Positions 21,301 through 32,770 of a DNA stretch of 64,000 bases are shown one piece after another. Each line of letters opens with the position of its first letter. Positions within the stretch are counted from its first letter, which is position 1. Source of the DNA: Piliocolobus tephrosceles (lineage: Eukaryota; Chordata; Mammalia; Primates; Cercopithecidae); the NCBI RefSeq assembly GCF_002776525.5, contig NC_045444.1:28864702-28928701 (forward strand). The letters run 5' to 3'. The notes beneath the pieces are model-generated. The model was given only the letters and a program-made list of their open reading frames with translations. It was not told where the DNA came from and made no database searches. A program made the position numbers and the translations under genes.

Positions 21301-23084
21301 CTATTCACCTTGCAGAAATAAATTACCTTTTTAATATAATGTAAAGGTAAAACTGTATCAGTTGAGAACAAAATAAACTAAGTAGAAGCGATTATATTTA
21401 TTCCAGCAAGATTTGGATTCAGAAACAAATGCAATAGGTGCTCATTTCTTGAAAAGTATAGAATACTTTCTCCTCAAAAACAAACAAAGAGCACATAACA
21501 TTCTAGTGCCCACTATCACTAACAAAGGTTTATTTTTCTGAAAATGTGGTTTGATTTGGTCATGTAATATACTGAGAAATTTCACTGTAGAAACAATTTC
21601 TGTTATTATTAACATCATTTATATTCATATACATAAAACTCACATCTTATAATCAAAGTATCCTCTTTTATGTTGACAGGGGCCATACTTTAGACATTAA
21701 TAAGATCAGGTATCCATTCAGTCCTCTTTCCTGAATCATTTTGCCCAAATGAGAATATATAAATGAGTTTTATCCTCCTCCATGAACAATTTTCCAGAAT
21801 CAAAACCAGTTATGTGATAAAACTTAATTCCTCTAAACAGATTTTGTGTTTCGTGTTTCAAAATGATAAGGACAATCTGAGTCTATATTCTGGAATAGCA
21901 ATTAATCCAAAATAAAAAATGGCGCTAATAACCTATTTCATAAAATCTGAGTTTTGTCTCTCTTTTTGAACCACATCTAGTAATAAGGGTATAAGGCTGT
22001 GCGGTCAAATGATTTGTGGCCTGCGTATATGCCTAATCTTCATCATGGAAGCTATCATCAAGCTAAAGAGCATCTGGCCTTTGATATTTTCTTAATATAC
22101 ATTAAAAGACTATGGACCCCAAATATCCCATAAAGAAAAATGGGAAACTTAATCCCACAGGTTTAATCTAAGTTGGAGAAAAAAATATTACAGAGAAAAT
22201 ACTCTGTTAGCTGTTATTGGGAAATGGTGAAGATAGACGAAGAGAATAATAAAAATCAGAAGTGCGAGAGACCTAGGGTCAATTTTTAATGACTTCACAT
22301 TCCTCTAAAAAAGAGGCTTTTATGTTTTATTGTCCAAAAGCAGTAACTCTTAAATAATTCTATTTAAATATTTTAAAAATCAGTTATTTCTATTTTAAGT
22401 TCACCCCAGAAGAGATATGGTGTGTATATTCTTAGATTTAAATTCATATTTAGTCATTTTTTAAAAAGTGTATTTTTATAATGATGTACAATATGATCCA
22501 TTGGCATCGTGCTGTTCATTAGCAGACTTTTTCTTGTGTTTTATAGCTGTAGAATCAGAAATATGTTTTCTATTAAAGGATTCTTTAATTTCAGGCTTCT
22601 TGAATAAAATCTTGATTGTCTTCCAAATAAATTCTACAACTTTACTGAACTACTTATTCCAATATTTAACATTTAAATACTGAGAAGTTTTTCTTCTAAT
22701 AATCTCTATTCCCTAAAACTGTTCTTCAGGCATAGGTCTTTCTGCTGTAGCTTTGTGAGAATGAACTACTTATTAGGATCATTTTTACACAATCCTCAAG
22801 CTATTTATTCTAGTTTTCTCTTTTTAAAGTGAATATATTTATTATTACCAATAACTTTGTTTTTTTTCTGTCATACTTTTGAATTCACCCCAAATCTCTA
22901 TTAGCTTTGATTGTACCAGATGATCAGTTCTTAAAGTCGGTATAAAATGAAAATATATTATCCTGTAACCACTTACATACTTCTCACTTTGTAAACTGTC
23001 ATTCTGAGATGTATTATTTATTTTTATTTGTTAATGCATTGGAATCAACCCCGATATTTTCCATTGTCATTCTCTATACAGTTC
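21301..23084. other. Intronic stretch, nothing recognised
   Basis: AT-rich unique intron; no coding, RNA or confident repeat feature seen. Confidence 0.5.
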
Positions 23085-24830
23085 CTCAATTATTTCAATA
23101 GTTCACAAATATCTGTTGAACACTTATTTGGGGCCACTTTGCTAGATTCTGGAAGAATAAAGAACCATAAGACAAACTCCCTTCTCTTACTGGATAGCTA
23201 GGGGAAAAATCACACCAAAAAGGAGTAGCAATGTGTGAGTAACAAGAGTTGTAACACAGTATGTTTCAAATAGGAGAAACGGTGGAAGGAGTAAGTGACT
23301 ACCTGCAGAAGCGAAATTCTCCCTGTGGATATTTTTATTTTTTTAAGTTGTGTCATGAAAATGAGCAAGATTACGGCAGATGGCAGGCAAGCAGGGTAGA
23401 TTGAGGAGAGAGATAAATGTATTTCAGATGAAAAGAATGAATGCATACTCAAATCCCAAATGTCTGGCATTGTGAAAACACATTGCATTTTGGAAACTGC
23501 CATGGATGTAGCGTAGCTCGTGTGGGGAAGAATGGGAGAATGCATAGAACCGAGAGGGATGGTTGGAGGAGGACAGAAAGGAGCTCGTATACCTTACCAA
23601 AGGATTTGGACACTACCCTGTAGATAAATGTTCCACGATGTCTTAGAGGGAAAACAAGGTCAAAATACAGAGGTCAAAAACAAGGTCAAAATACAGAGAA
23701 TGTATTGCAAGAGTTTTGGCCACAGAGGCAAGAGGCAGAAGAATTCTGGTGAGAGAAAATAAGAACTCTACTGAGGTTAGGGTCATGAGATGGAGAAAAA
23801 GGAGCTAATTCCAGAATTTGAGACTTTGTGCCTTTTGATTTTGGATGGTGAAAGAAAGGAGGGAGTTAAGAAACTTTCAGGTGAAGGGAGTGAAGGGATT
23901 ATTAAGTAAGATAAGCAATAGAGAAAAGGAGGCAGGTGGGAGAAGAAGATAATGATTTCACTGAGGTGTCTGTGCTACACTCTCATGATAGTGTAGAAAA
24001 TATAATTCTGACACATCAGAGTGAGCTGGGGGCCAGAGGCACCCATTGAGGGGTCAACATATGGCAGGTGATGGGGCAAGACTGGGGCAAGACCAAAACC
24101 CATAGGAATCACATGAGTGAGGAGAAATGATGAGGGCCTAGAACGCTAAACCTGGGGTTACCAACATTTGGAAAGTGGGAAGAGGAAGAGGAGTCAGTGG
24201 AAGAAACTGAAAGAGAAGAGTACAAAAGGTGAAAGAAGAATTTAGAGAAAAAAATGCTTCCATAGCCAAGAAACAAGAGGGCTCTAAGGAGAAGGGCCAA
24301 CAGAATCTAAGAGTGCAGAGTTCAAGTAAGATGCAGATGGGAAACAAGGCATCAGATTGTTTTTGATGACCTTAATGGTTAAGACATTTTAGAAAAGTCA
24401 AAGAAGGAAGTAAACATCAGGCTACAGTATTGAAGAAGAGAATGGAGTCTGAGCAAACAGAGAACATGAATTGAGGAGAAGGATGAATCTGGCAATAATG
24501 GAAAGGAAATAAGTGAGATTGAGAAAAAGTGAGAGTGTGGAGTTGATGCTTGCTTTTCTTCTATTTTTTTCTTTATAAACAGGGGTGATGAATATGGTTA
24601 GAGGCTGAAGATATAATCTATTTGTGAGGGAGAAAGTAGAAGGAAATGTGAAATTCTTATTCTTGGACAACTCAGGAAATGAGGGACAAGACTGGATGAA
24701 ATTGGAACTAGAGACAAATAATCCTTGGGCAGAAGGAGTAGCTCTTCCTCTGAGGCAAAGCAGGACATGCCTTGCGAGTCCTTTCTGTGCTTTATGATAC
24801 TGATGGGTCAGGTAATTTGACACTCACAGA
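23085..24830 (-). repeat. Long L2 element, antisense
   Basis: Starts with the L2 3'-end pattern ('tatttcaatagttcacaaatatctg', 'tggggccactttgctag'). It continues collinearly inward: 'tgtcatgaaaatgagcaag', 'ggatttggacactaccctgtag', 'gttcaagtaagatgcagatggg', 'tgatgaccttaatggtt', 'acaggggtgatgaatatgg' and 'agactggatgaaattggaac'. These match the L2 3' UTR and distal RT-coding region read backwards. It explains the strong A+G bias of the + strand here and the long but meaningless minus-strand frame at 24422-24823. Confidence 0.62.
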
Positions 24831-25084
24831 GGCCACTGTCCTGCCAAGGTATGGTAGTTTATTAGACTGATGGGCCAGTCACAGCCCCAGAATTCTGGGG
24901 CCAGAAGACTGAGTGGGAAATGATGACACAAGGAAAAAAATACAAAGTGTGAATTATTATTCTTGGTGCTGAAAAAGACGTTGATTTTTAGGTGAACTAG
25001 TAGGAGGAAAAGATGAGTGTGGAGCGGAGGCCATGGATTCCATTGTAATCAAAACCCTAGAACTTAGAATCTGATAAAAGTAAA

Positions 25085-25250
25085 TTCATATCAACTCAGG
25101 CGCTTTTTAAGTATATGATCTCATGTCAGGCACTTGGCCACTCTCTGCTTAGGTTTCTTCATGTGTAAGTTGAAAGCACTGGTAATATTTTCACAAGATT
25201 ATTGTAAGAAGTAAATGAGAAATCAATATTAAGCTTTCAGAGTACAATAG
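25085..25250 (+). repeat. MIR SINE, sense
   Basis: 'cacttggccactctctgctt', 'aggtttcttcatgtgtaagttg', 'ttttcacaagattattgtaag' and 'agctttcagagtacaatag' follow the MIR sense order; the 5' part is missing. Confidence 0.5.
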
Positions 25251-25914
25251 AGGAAGCTATCATTAAACTTTATGTTTGTTTGTTTATTTGGATTACACAG
25301 ACTAAGTATGAAAGTGGGAAGAGTTGTGACTGTTCTAGCACAAGGGCTATGATCTCCATGAAGTCAGAACAAATCATTTCGTGGGGTAGACTTATAAGGG
25401 TTGAAGCTCTCAGAGAGCAGTGTCGAGAGGAAGAAGAGAAAGTGACTAGGAACGCATACAAAGTTTGCTAAGCAGAGTCAAAGGCCCAGCTGAAGAAGGT
25501 AGACATTATTTGTAATATTGCTACCCTAAGTAGTCAAAAGTTATTTCTCCAGTATTCAGGGATATGAGGAATATTATGGAGGGGCAAGCAGATGAGAGTG
25601 ATATCCTTGGAGGAGAAGGCAGGTGGAGGGGGTGGTTGAAGTAACTGTGGAATCAGGAATATAAGCCTGGACATGAAAGGAAGTGAAGCCAGGAAGGAAT
25701 TCAGAGACTGGGAGATTGCACAAAGGTCGATTATTTTAGTAGCATCAGAAACACACATAACAGGGTGGGGGTAAGAAAATCTCCAAAAATGGAATCTGTC
25801 AGATGAGCAGCAGAATGAAAATCACTGAAGTGAAGACAAGGTGAAGCAGTGAGATTGGAAGGAATGCAAGGGACAGGGCAAGGTCCTGGAAAGGATAGCC
25901 ACAGACAGGGGTTA

Positions 25915-26490
25915 GATGGTGATTAAACCCGTGCCAGGTGCTGTGGGATTTGCCTTAGGAGGCTGTAGGGTAAACACACCTGATAGCAATAGCTTAAGAA
26001 TCTCCTTGGAATGACCCTCTATATGGAAGACACACCTGAACGTGTGTTTCAAGCTAGGGAATCCAGGAACAGCTAACCTGGAGATTCGTTCCTTGTCCAT
26101 GAGGAACACCTGAGCCCTCATCCAGTCTCGTAGATCACAGGCCGCACAGGTGAATGAGGCTCTGAGATTTGGGGGGCGGCGGATGAAGGTTGCCAGGTGG
26201 AGGTCCTTAAAGGGAGGGTGTTAAGTGAAATACTATATAAACTGCATGCTGGTAGCAAGAGGTTGTGGTTTTCCTGCCCACCCTCCACCGCTGGGCTGTG
26301 TGGTTACATTGTCCAGCCCGCTGCCACTGGTGTATTCCTGTACAGGAGATGGTTCTCCTGTCCAAACTGGCACCACTGGCCTCTTTCCCCGGTATGTAAA
26401 CCCTTCGTAAAATCCCATGTCTTGTTTGCTGGTTCTGGGTCTCATCTTTGGCCTCTTGAACCTCAGTCCTATTGGGGTTAATAAGGATTC
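25915..26490 (+). mobile_element. Probable solo ERV LTR (class I-like), sense
   Basis: A G+C-richer block with LTR organisation: a TATA box (actatataaactgcatgc, around 26231), a C-rich stretch, then 'cccttcgtaaaatcccatgtc' where a polyadenylation signal is expected. It ends 'ttggttctgggtctcatc...ggttaataaggattcagcacaaca' (shown in parts), like R-U5 of gamma-type LTRs. The family is not identified and the 5' border and target duplication were not fixed. Confidence 0.5.
26236..26242 (+). promoter_or_regulatory. TATA-like box of the LTR-like block
   Basis: A tatataaac-type motif in an LTR context, about 150 nt ahead of the weak AATAAA-like word cgtaaaatc. No transcript evidence is visible in sequence. 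Confidence 0.35.
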
Positions 26491-26590
26491 AGCACAACAG
26501 ATACTGATGAGAACGTTTTGAGATTGACAAAGCTAGATGATGAGAAAACTGTAAAAGCTTAGTCTGCTTTTACCCACAGGTTTCCTTTAG

Positions 26591-26749
26591 CTCTATAGCA
26601 TATGGAGTTTGTAGATAATTATACAGAAATCTAAAGCTAACGTGAGTTTTTTTCAAGGAAGAGTCAGTATCTCCCTTATCCCTGGAGTTCAGGGAGCCCA
26701 GCACAGTGGGTGACACATTGACACATAGTAGGTGTGCAATAAATGTTAA
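26591..26749 (+). repeat. L2 3'-end-like copy, left arm of inverted pair
   Basis: Ends 'gacacatagtaggtgtgcaataaatg', the L2 3'-end signature in sense. Its reverse complement matches 27650-27796 closely (about 47 of 53 positions over one block and 32 of 36 over another, counted by eye). Confidence 0.6.
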
Positions 26750-26944
26750 TTGAGTGTGTAATATCACATTCAATCCAAATATGAGTCCATTAAACCATTT
26801 CTCACTTTTCCAAATCACAAACCAAAGACTGCTTAACCATTTAAAAAAAATACAAATCTTAATTGCTGTAAAATTGGGAATTTTAAGACACTAAAGTCTT
26901 CCTTCCAAAGCACAAAAGCTAGTTGCATTTTGGTATTTTTCCTT

Positions 26945-27330
26945 CATTCATGAATTCAGCAAATATTCATTGAACAACAACTATGTGCCAGGCACTGTTC
27001 CATACATTGGGAAAAACAGTAGAGGAAAAGGCAAACAAGGCCCTAGCTCAGGGAGCTTAATTCTAGTGGGGGAAACACAGACAGTCAGTATATAAAAATA
27101 TATATGTTAATTTCAGTTAGGAGGAGGGCTGCAGTGAAATTAAAACAAGTAGTGGGATGGAGAGTAACCAGGAGTACTGGAGTACAGCTCTTTTATATAT
27201 AAGACGGTCAAAGAAGACCTCTGACAAGGTGACATTTAACTGGGAACTGAAGGATAAGAAGGAGCCAGCCGTGTGAAGATTGGGAGGTATTCCAGGTAAA
27301 CAGGTGGTGTAAAGGACCTACGGCAAGATC
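26945..27330 (-). repeat. L2 3' fragment, antisense
   Basis: 'cattcatgaattcagcaaatattc', 'ctatgtgccaggcactgttcc', 'agggagcttaattctagtgggg', 'aaggtgacatttaactggg' and 'gggaggtattccaggtaaac' form a well-preserved antisense L2 3' end. Confidence 0.8.
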
Positions 27331-27439
27331 AAGTTTAACAGAGAAGGACAAAAACAAGATGAATATGTCTGTTCTGGAGTCTAGTGAGAAAGCCATAGCT
27401 TTTCTCAAATTCTTACATGTTTTTAGCATATGATCACAG

Positions 27440-27890
27440 TGTATATTCAATTTTTAAGGGCTGCATCATGGTTAAGAACCGTCTGTGCAGTGACATTGCT
27501 TGGATCTAAATCCTGGCCACTCCTTTTCTAGCTGGATAACCTTGAAGAAATTGACCTAACAATTCTGGCAGGTTTTCTTACTTATAACTTAGTGATGATA
27601 ATGCCTACCTCATAAAGTTGTGAATGTAAGATTTCACAGGATCATTTGGTTAACATTTATTGCACACTTATTTTGTGTCAGTGTGTTAACCACTGTGCTG
27701 GGCCCTAGAACTCCAGATGCAGGGAAAATACTGTATCTTCCTCATATTAGCCTTAGGCTTCTGTATAATTACCTACAAACTCTCTATGATACAGAGATTA
27801 TACACTAAACAAATTATTACTAATTGTTGTAAAGTACTTAGGTAAGTACCTGGAACATAAAAAGTGCTTCTTAAAATAATTATACCTTTT
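27440..27890 (+). repeat. MIR SINE, sense, interrupted
   Basis: 'gctgcatcatggttaagaacc', 'ggatctaaatcctggccactcc', 'tagctggataaccttgaag' and 'aatgcctacctcataaagttgtg' are the MIR body. The MIR tail resumes at 'gttgtaaagtacttaggtaag' and 'gtacctggaacataaaaagtgc' (27828-27870), after an L2-like insertion at 27650-27796. Confidence 0.68.
27650..27796 (-). repeat. L2 3'-end-like copy, right arm of inverted pair
   Basis: 'ttaacatttattgcacac', 'ccactgtgctgggccctag' and 'cttctgtataattacctac' are shared with the reverse complement of 26591-26749. It sits inside a MIR. Confidence 0.6.
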
Positions 27891-29475
27891 TATTTTCCCC
27901 TGACTTGACTGTATGGGAAAAATAAACCATTTTGTTACATACTCTTAATGATTATTTTTGTTGGCTCTGAGTATCCCCTAATTTAATTAAATCTATAAGA
28001 AACATGTTGCTAATTTTTCTACATCATAAATCACTTGATAAAGAACATCACTATCATGCTTTGAAATATTCTAAAATAGTGATCACCTGGGTGGCAGAGT
28101 GTGGGTGAACCAGTAAAAACTTTTCACTGATCCAAATCTCTTGATGGGTTTCTCCAAAGGTTCCTAAATAATAACAACAAAAAACGTAGATATGCTATCA
28201 AATTCTATCCTGCCTGCTAGTTTATCCTGTAGGAAAGTTATACAATGTTTCAAAAAAAAAAATTAGTTGCCAGAAAAAAAATCTCATAATTTACAGTTAA
28301 AAACAAATTTCTGGCTTCCAAAAAAGTCTATGTTAAACTTACAGAATTGGATATAATGACTAAGAGGCAACAAATGTGGACAGAATATTTTAAAAATACA
28401 TTTACCATTCTTTCATAATTTCATGTTTTATCCTAATGTTCATAATGTTAAAACATTGTCTAAAAATATTATAAGCTTCATATACTAAAATTCTAAAGTA
28501 TTTTATGGACAATGACTTGAGAAAAGTATGGAATGTATAGAGAAACCTAGAAAATTTATCTATGGAGAAACTTCTTGAAAAAATAGTATAGAAATTCTCC
28601 AAACTGCTAAACTTTTTAAAAAATAATTGGCGGTATAGAGGTATGCAAATGTGAAGTTGTATAAGGATGATTAACTTGAATAAAGTGAAAATATGAAAAG
28701 ACAAATATGAGTGATATTCCTATTTATTATTGTGAATTATTGAAATAAAAAACATCTTTTAAGTAATATCCACCTTGTAATTGTGTAGTAGGAAGCACAC
28801 ATTATAATCTATTTTGTCTAAGTTAAATTTACTAAATGAAATTATATTTATGTATATAGTCTTAAAGTCTGAAAAGTGAATTTCTAAAAGGCAAAGTTGA
28901 CATTTAATAAATATGTATTGAATTTGCTAATATGGGAAACACAAACTTGCAAGGGGACTATGAGATTAATCCACCTGCTCAATTTTCTAGATGATGTAGT
29001 CAGATTCTAAGCAACTTTACTGTAGTCACAAAGCTAAAACTCTAACAGTTTTTTGCATTGCATTATGACTTATCAAGTTTTTCTTTTACTGTTAGGTCTA
29101 AAAGTAATATAACTTAACATGCTTTTATGTTACTTTAGCCATTGAAGAGCAATATTCCATATTGCTAATAACAGATTTTAAAACTTATTATTCTTAAATT
29201 ACTAAAGAATACCATCTCAAAATATCAGTATTCTAGATATTAATTTTTCCTATGGTCTACAGTTAATTACATAATTTTAAAAATAGGTCTTTAATTTTAG
29301 ACATTTAAAAATATTAGGTCCCAAATAAAAATTCTACAAATTAGGTTTCCCCTGGGGAAAACAAAAAAGGCATTATATCATAAATATGTATAGCTACTAA
29401 CTCAAAATCCTGTTTCTCTGACATCCATCTATAATGTTGCATCCTTTTATTCTCATTTCATTTTTGTGTTTACAG
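27891..29475. other. Intronic stretch, nothing recognised
   Basis: Very AT-rich unique sequence leading to the exon acceptor at 29475. No confident repeat or RNA feature. Confidence 0.5.
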
Positions 29476-29565
29476 AAAACTGGGCACAAACCAGAAAGTG
29501 TGGATTTGTGTGGAGCACACATTGAATGGGCCAAGGAAAAATCGAGCAGAAAGAATGTCTTTCAG
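29476..29565 (+). CDS. ARHGAP15: ARHGAP15 internal coding exon, PH domain second piece (90 bp)
   Basis: Follows the exon at 6849-6936 after a 22,539-bp intron. Seen: a T-rich tract and 'gtttacag' acceptor at 29475, an exon of exactly 30 codons with no stop, and a CAG|gtaaga donor at 29566. The translation runs KTGHKPESVDLCGAHIEW, then AKEKSSRKNVFQ. It carries the acidic-hydrophobic and basic patches of a middle PH-domain segment and joins directly to ...ALSNM of the previous exon. Both borders are phase 0, so skipping would remove 30 residues of the PH domain without a frameshift. The following exon, expected to finish the PH domain ahead of the C-terminal RhoGAP domain, is not in this window. 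The gene assignment rests on recalled ARHGAP15 protein sequence. Confidence 0.9.
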
Positions 29566-32500
29566 GTAAGAATGTTACATATATTCAATTTATTCCTGTT
29601 CTCTCTAAATCTGAGCTCTCTTGGGTAACTAAAATAAGACTACCTTCTTGTGATGTGCTCATATACAAGAACTAGTTGTCTGAAGGTCATGAAAGGCGAT
29701 TCCTCTTCCCAGTTGAATTTTTGGTTTTGTGGTTTTTTTTCTGGCCACTGGTTGCTATCTGAACACAAAATATATGTTGTGTGTTCATTAATATGAACAT
29801 ATAAAAGTCATTGAAGTTTGCAGTACATGTGGTAGATGTCTGGGGTTCAAAAATAGGATGTTTGACTTAAGTAGATTTGATCTAGAATTTTCAGATGCAC
29901 ACAAACTAAGATTCACCAAGTGTAAGCTATTTACATTCATTGACACTCTTGCCTTCCAGCCATTAATTACATTTACCAGTGTAACTTACAAGAATGGAGA
30001 GGACTGAACAGCTATAAAAAAAAATAGATTCTTTCATATTGCATACTTTAGGTTTTTGAAAAAACAACTTGATTCATAATTACAATCATATTCCATTGAA
30101 TAGCAAGAACCAGATGAAATCCTTGAGAGATAACACTGGAAAATGTAATTTCACATGTTACCAAAATCACCTAATTTGCATGATTTATCTGGCAATTAAT
30201 AATTTTAGATTATGGAGTTTGATTTTTGTTCTGTTTTATATGAAATTTTTATATTTCCAAAGTAACCAGTAATTAGATATATTTTAGGATTTATATAATT
30301 TAGTAGAAAAGAGAGATAGATTATGATAATTATTTTTAAATTAAATGTCTTCTGAGAGTATGTTGGCCCTTGAATAAAAGTCATTTCTTCTGTTCTTAAA
30401 TGCTTTGTTGAAATTAATAATTGGGTCACACAGAAGCATAGGTAGGTGACATTTTCTACCTATATTCTTCACTGAGGGGAAGAAGCTGGTTTCCTGTTTG
30501 GTTTGTATTTTCCAGATGCTATTCAGGTATATCCAAATAATTTGGGTCCATTAAATATTTTAACGCATTCTGGAATACATTACTATTCTGGTTCTGGTTT
30601 TATTTTACTTAGGTATAGAGATTTTTTATCAAAAAAGAAAGTGAGAGAATATATACAATTATTATTTGTCAATTAAAAATAAAATTAAGGAAGGAAATAA
30701 AAGGGAGAGAAAAGACAGAAGAAAACCAAAAACACTTGTCCTGAAGTCAATGCTCTAAAGCTGAAAGTGACTAAAATGTGACTGTACAGAATCAAGGAGA
30801 AATAAACTGTCCTTTAAAGCGAGGAACTATAGATCAGTAACTTCCCTTTTCCCCCAATTTCTTACTCTTTATTATTCTACCATAAATAACACAATTTAGA
30901 GGTTACAATCCTAGCCTTATGACAACCTAGATGATCAACTTAAGAAACTCTGAACTAGACCGGGTAAGCTCAGTGGTAGAGCTTCATTATGTACTGTGAA
31001 TTTAGCATCCTAATCACCAACACTGTAAAAGATGTTGAAATTTGTCATAGACATTATTCTTGGACAATAGCAGTTCTTTGGAAATGGGCTAAGCCAGCCT
31101 TTTTCAGTTTCTTCTGTTAATCTTATGAAGAGTTAAATTAGTTCACAAATGAGGATGACAGTCAACTATATATGATGCATAGAGGGCTGAAAATATTGAT
31201 GAAAAATTATGTGTATTTTTATATAACAGCATTATATGCACAGATATACATGTCAGCCACCTATATTGATAGTGTGTATCATCCCAATCTTTTCAGGATG
31301 TGACTAACCACCTCCCGTTGCAATTTTCTACTTGAGTTTTATATTTTTGAATGTAGAGCCTTCCAAAGATATTAAAAACTATTCTCACTTTTGGTAGCTT
31401 TCTGGAGGTGAAAATTTTGCCAGCTAGTTTTGTTTGTAATGTAATTGAACAGTTGATGGGGCCTCAGTGTTCTTACAGACACTTTTTAAAAAATCTTGTA
31501 CTTTTAGAGAAACAAGAGGTGATCATAAGGATATTGTGAATAACAAAGCAATAGAAAAGATTCAAGTTTCATGTTCTGTTTCATTCTTTTTGAGTGAATC
31601 CCTTGGTTTCCTTGTTGTGCTGAAATATTTTGATCACCTAAATGCATAAGTTTTGGTAAAATTTACTAATACATATCCATAGATCCAGACTATGAGAGTA
31701 AGCCTTTTGAGAGGAACAATATAAATAGCTTTTATAGTTCTGTTAACAAAAAAGCATCGGGAAGGATTTGCCAGAGAGCTAAATCTAGATGACTTGCATC
31801 AATATTTGATTAGATACATTAGCTGGTCGAACTCTCAAATGATCAGAATAAACATGATTACATCTCAAAAACATGATATTAAGGCAGTGTTGGACGTTGG
31901 AGTGTGTGTGCGATGGTTTCATTATCTACAGAATAATGAAGTATTTCTTCCTGACTGAAAAAGACCATCATAGCTTCAGCTGATGTGCTACATCGGAAAC
32001 AGCTTTAGAATTCCAAGTTTGAATTAGGCTTGGTGTTCAATCTCAGTCTATGAATTATAGATTACAGATAGCAAATGACTATTGAGATTTTTGGTTCAAG
32101 GAAAATCAAAGAAGAGCAAAATTAGAAATAATCTTAAAATTTGAAATCTCTCTTTAAAAAGTTTGATGGATTAGCAATTGTATGCCACGTAATTACAATG
32201 TCTGCAGAGAAGTTGAACTTAAAATGAAGAGGAAAACAAACAAAAAGTTGTGTGTGCCTGAGAGATGCTTGCAAGTCTCAGAAGCACACATTTGTGACAA
32301 CTTAAAATGGACAGATTTCATTTATTTCATTTGTTCATATATGCTCTTTGGATCTTTGAGTTGTTTTCTCTTTGTATTAAAAGCCGAGTTTTCCTTCCTA
32401 GTTTAAATCCTATCAAACTGTTGACATGGATTCAATCTTATTTGATTGGTATGTGGAAACATAACAATGACAACATTAATTATTAAGTTTTGGTATTCAA

Positions 32501-32649
32501 CAACTTGCAGTAAATCAGAATGATGCTCGCTTGCTAAGTTTAAGAATATTTACATATTTTATAACAGCATACTCTTTGGCCTAATTGGTACTTCTTAATA
32601 AATAATAAAAGAATTAACTTCTATAACAAAGTATACATTAGATGTTATA
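29566..32649. other. Intronic stretch, mostly unique
   Basis: No exon or clear transposon seen apart from the tRNA-like relic near 30958-31030. Confidence 0.5.
30958..31030 (+). pseudogene. tRNA-like relic (possibly tRNA-Ala-derived)
   Basis: 'gtaagctcagtggtagagc' is nearly the D-arm/A-box of tRNA-Ala (tagctcagtggtagagc) with one extra base. Downstream 'atgtact', 'agcatcctaatcacc' and 'aacact' roughly parallel the anticodon and T arms. The B box is lost and the acceptor stem does not pair, so it would not make a tRNA. Confidence 0.45.
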
Positions 32650-32770
32650 ATTTATATTAAAATATATACATGTATATACATGTATATAATATATATACTT
32701 ATATACATAAAATATACATGCAAATACACATATGTATATATACTATACCTGTGTATATACACACCTAATA
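32650..32770. repeat. AT-rich degenerate microsatellite (TATACA/TATG-type)
   Basis: Imperfect runs of atatatac, atgtatat and acacatatg words. Confidence 0.8.

Larger units (their letters stand above)
6937..29475 (+). other. ARHGAP15: Complete ARHGAP15 intron (phase 0, 22.5 kb)
   Basis: GT...AG intron (gtaagt at 6937, tttacag ending at 29475) joining two in-frame PH-domain exons. It holds most of the recognisable repeats of the window: a fold-back element, MLT1 LTR, several Alus, a 5'-inverted L1, long L2 fragments and an LTR-like block. No additional spliced exon could be supported in it. Confidence 0.85.

Noticed and set aside
24422..24823. 133-codon open frame, - strand
   Set aside because: It lies in the antisense L2. 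It may echo old L2 coding sequence but has no intact domain that I can recognise.
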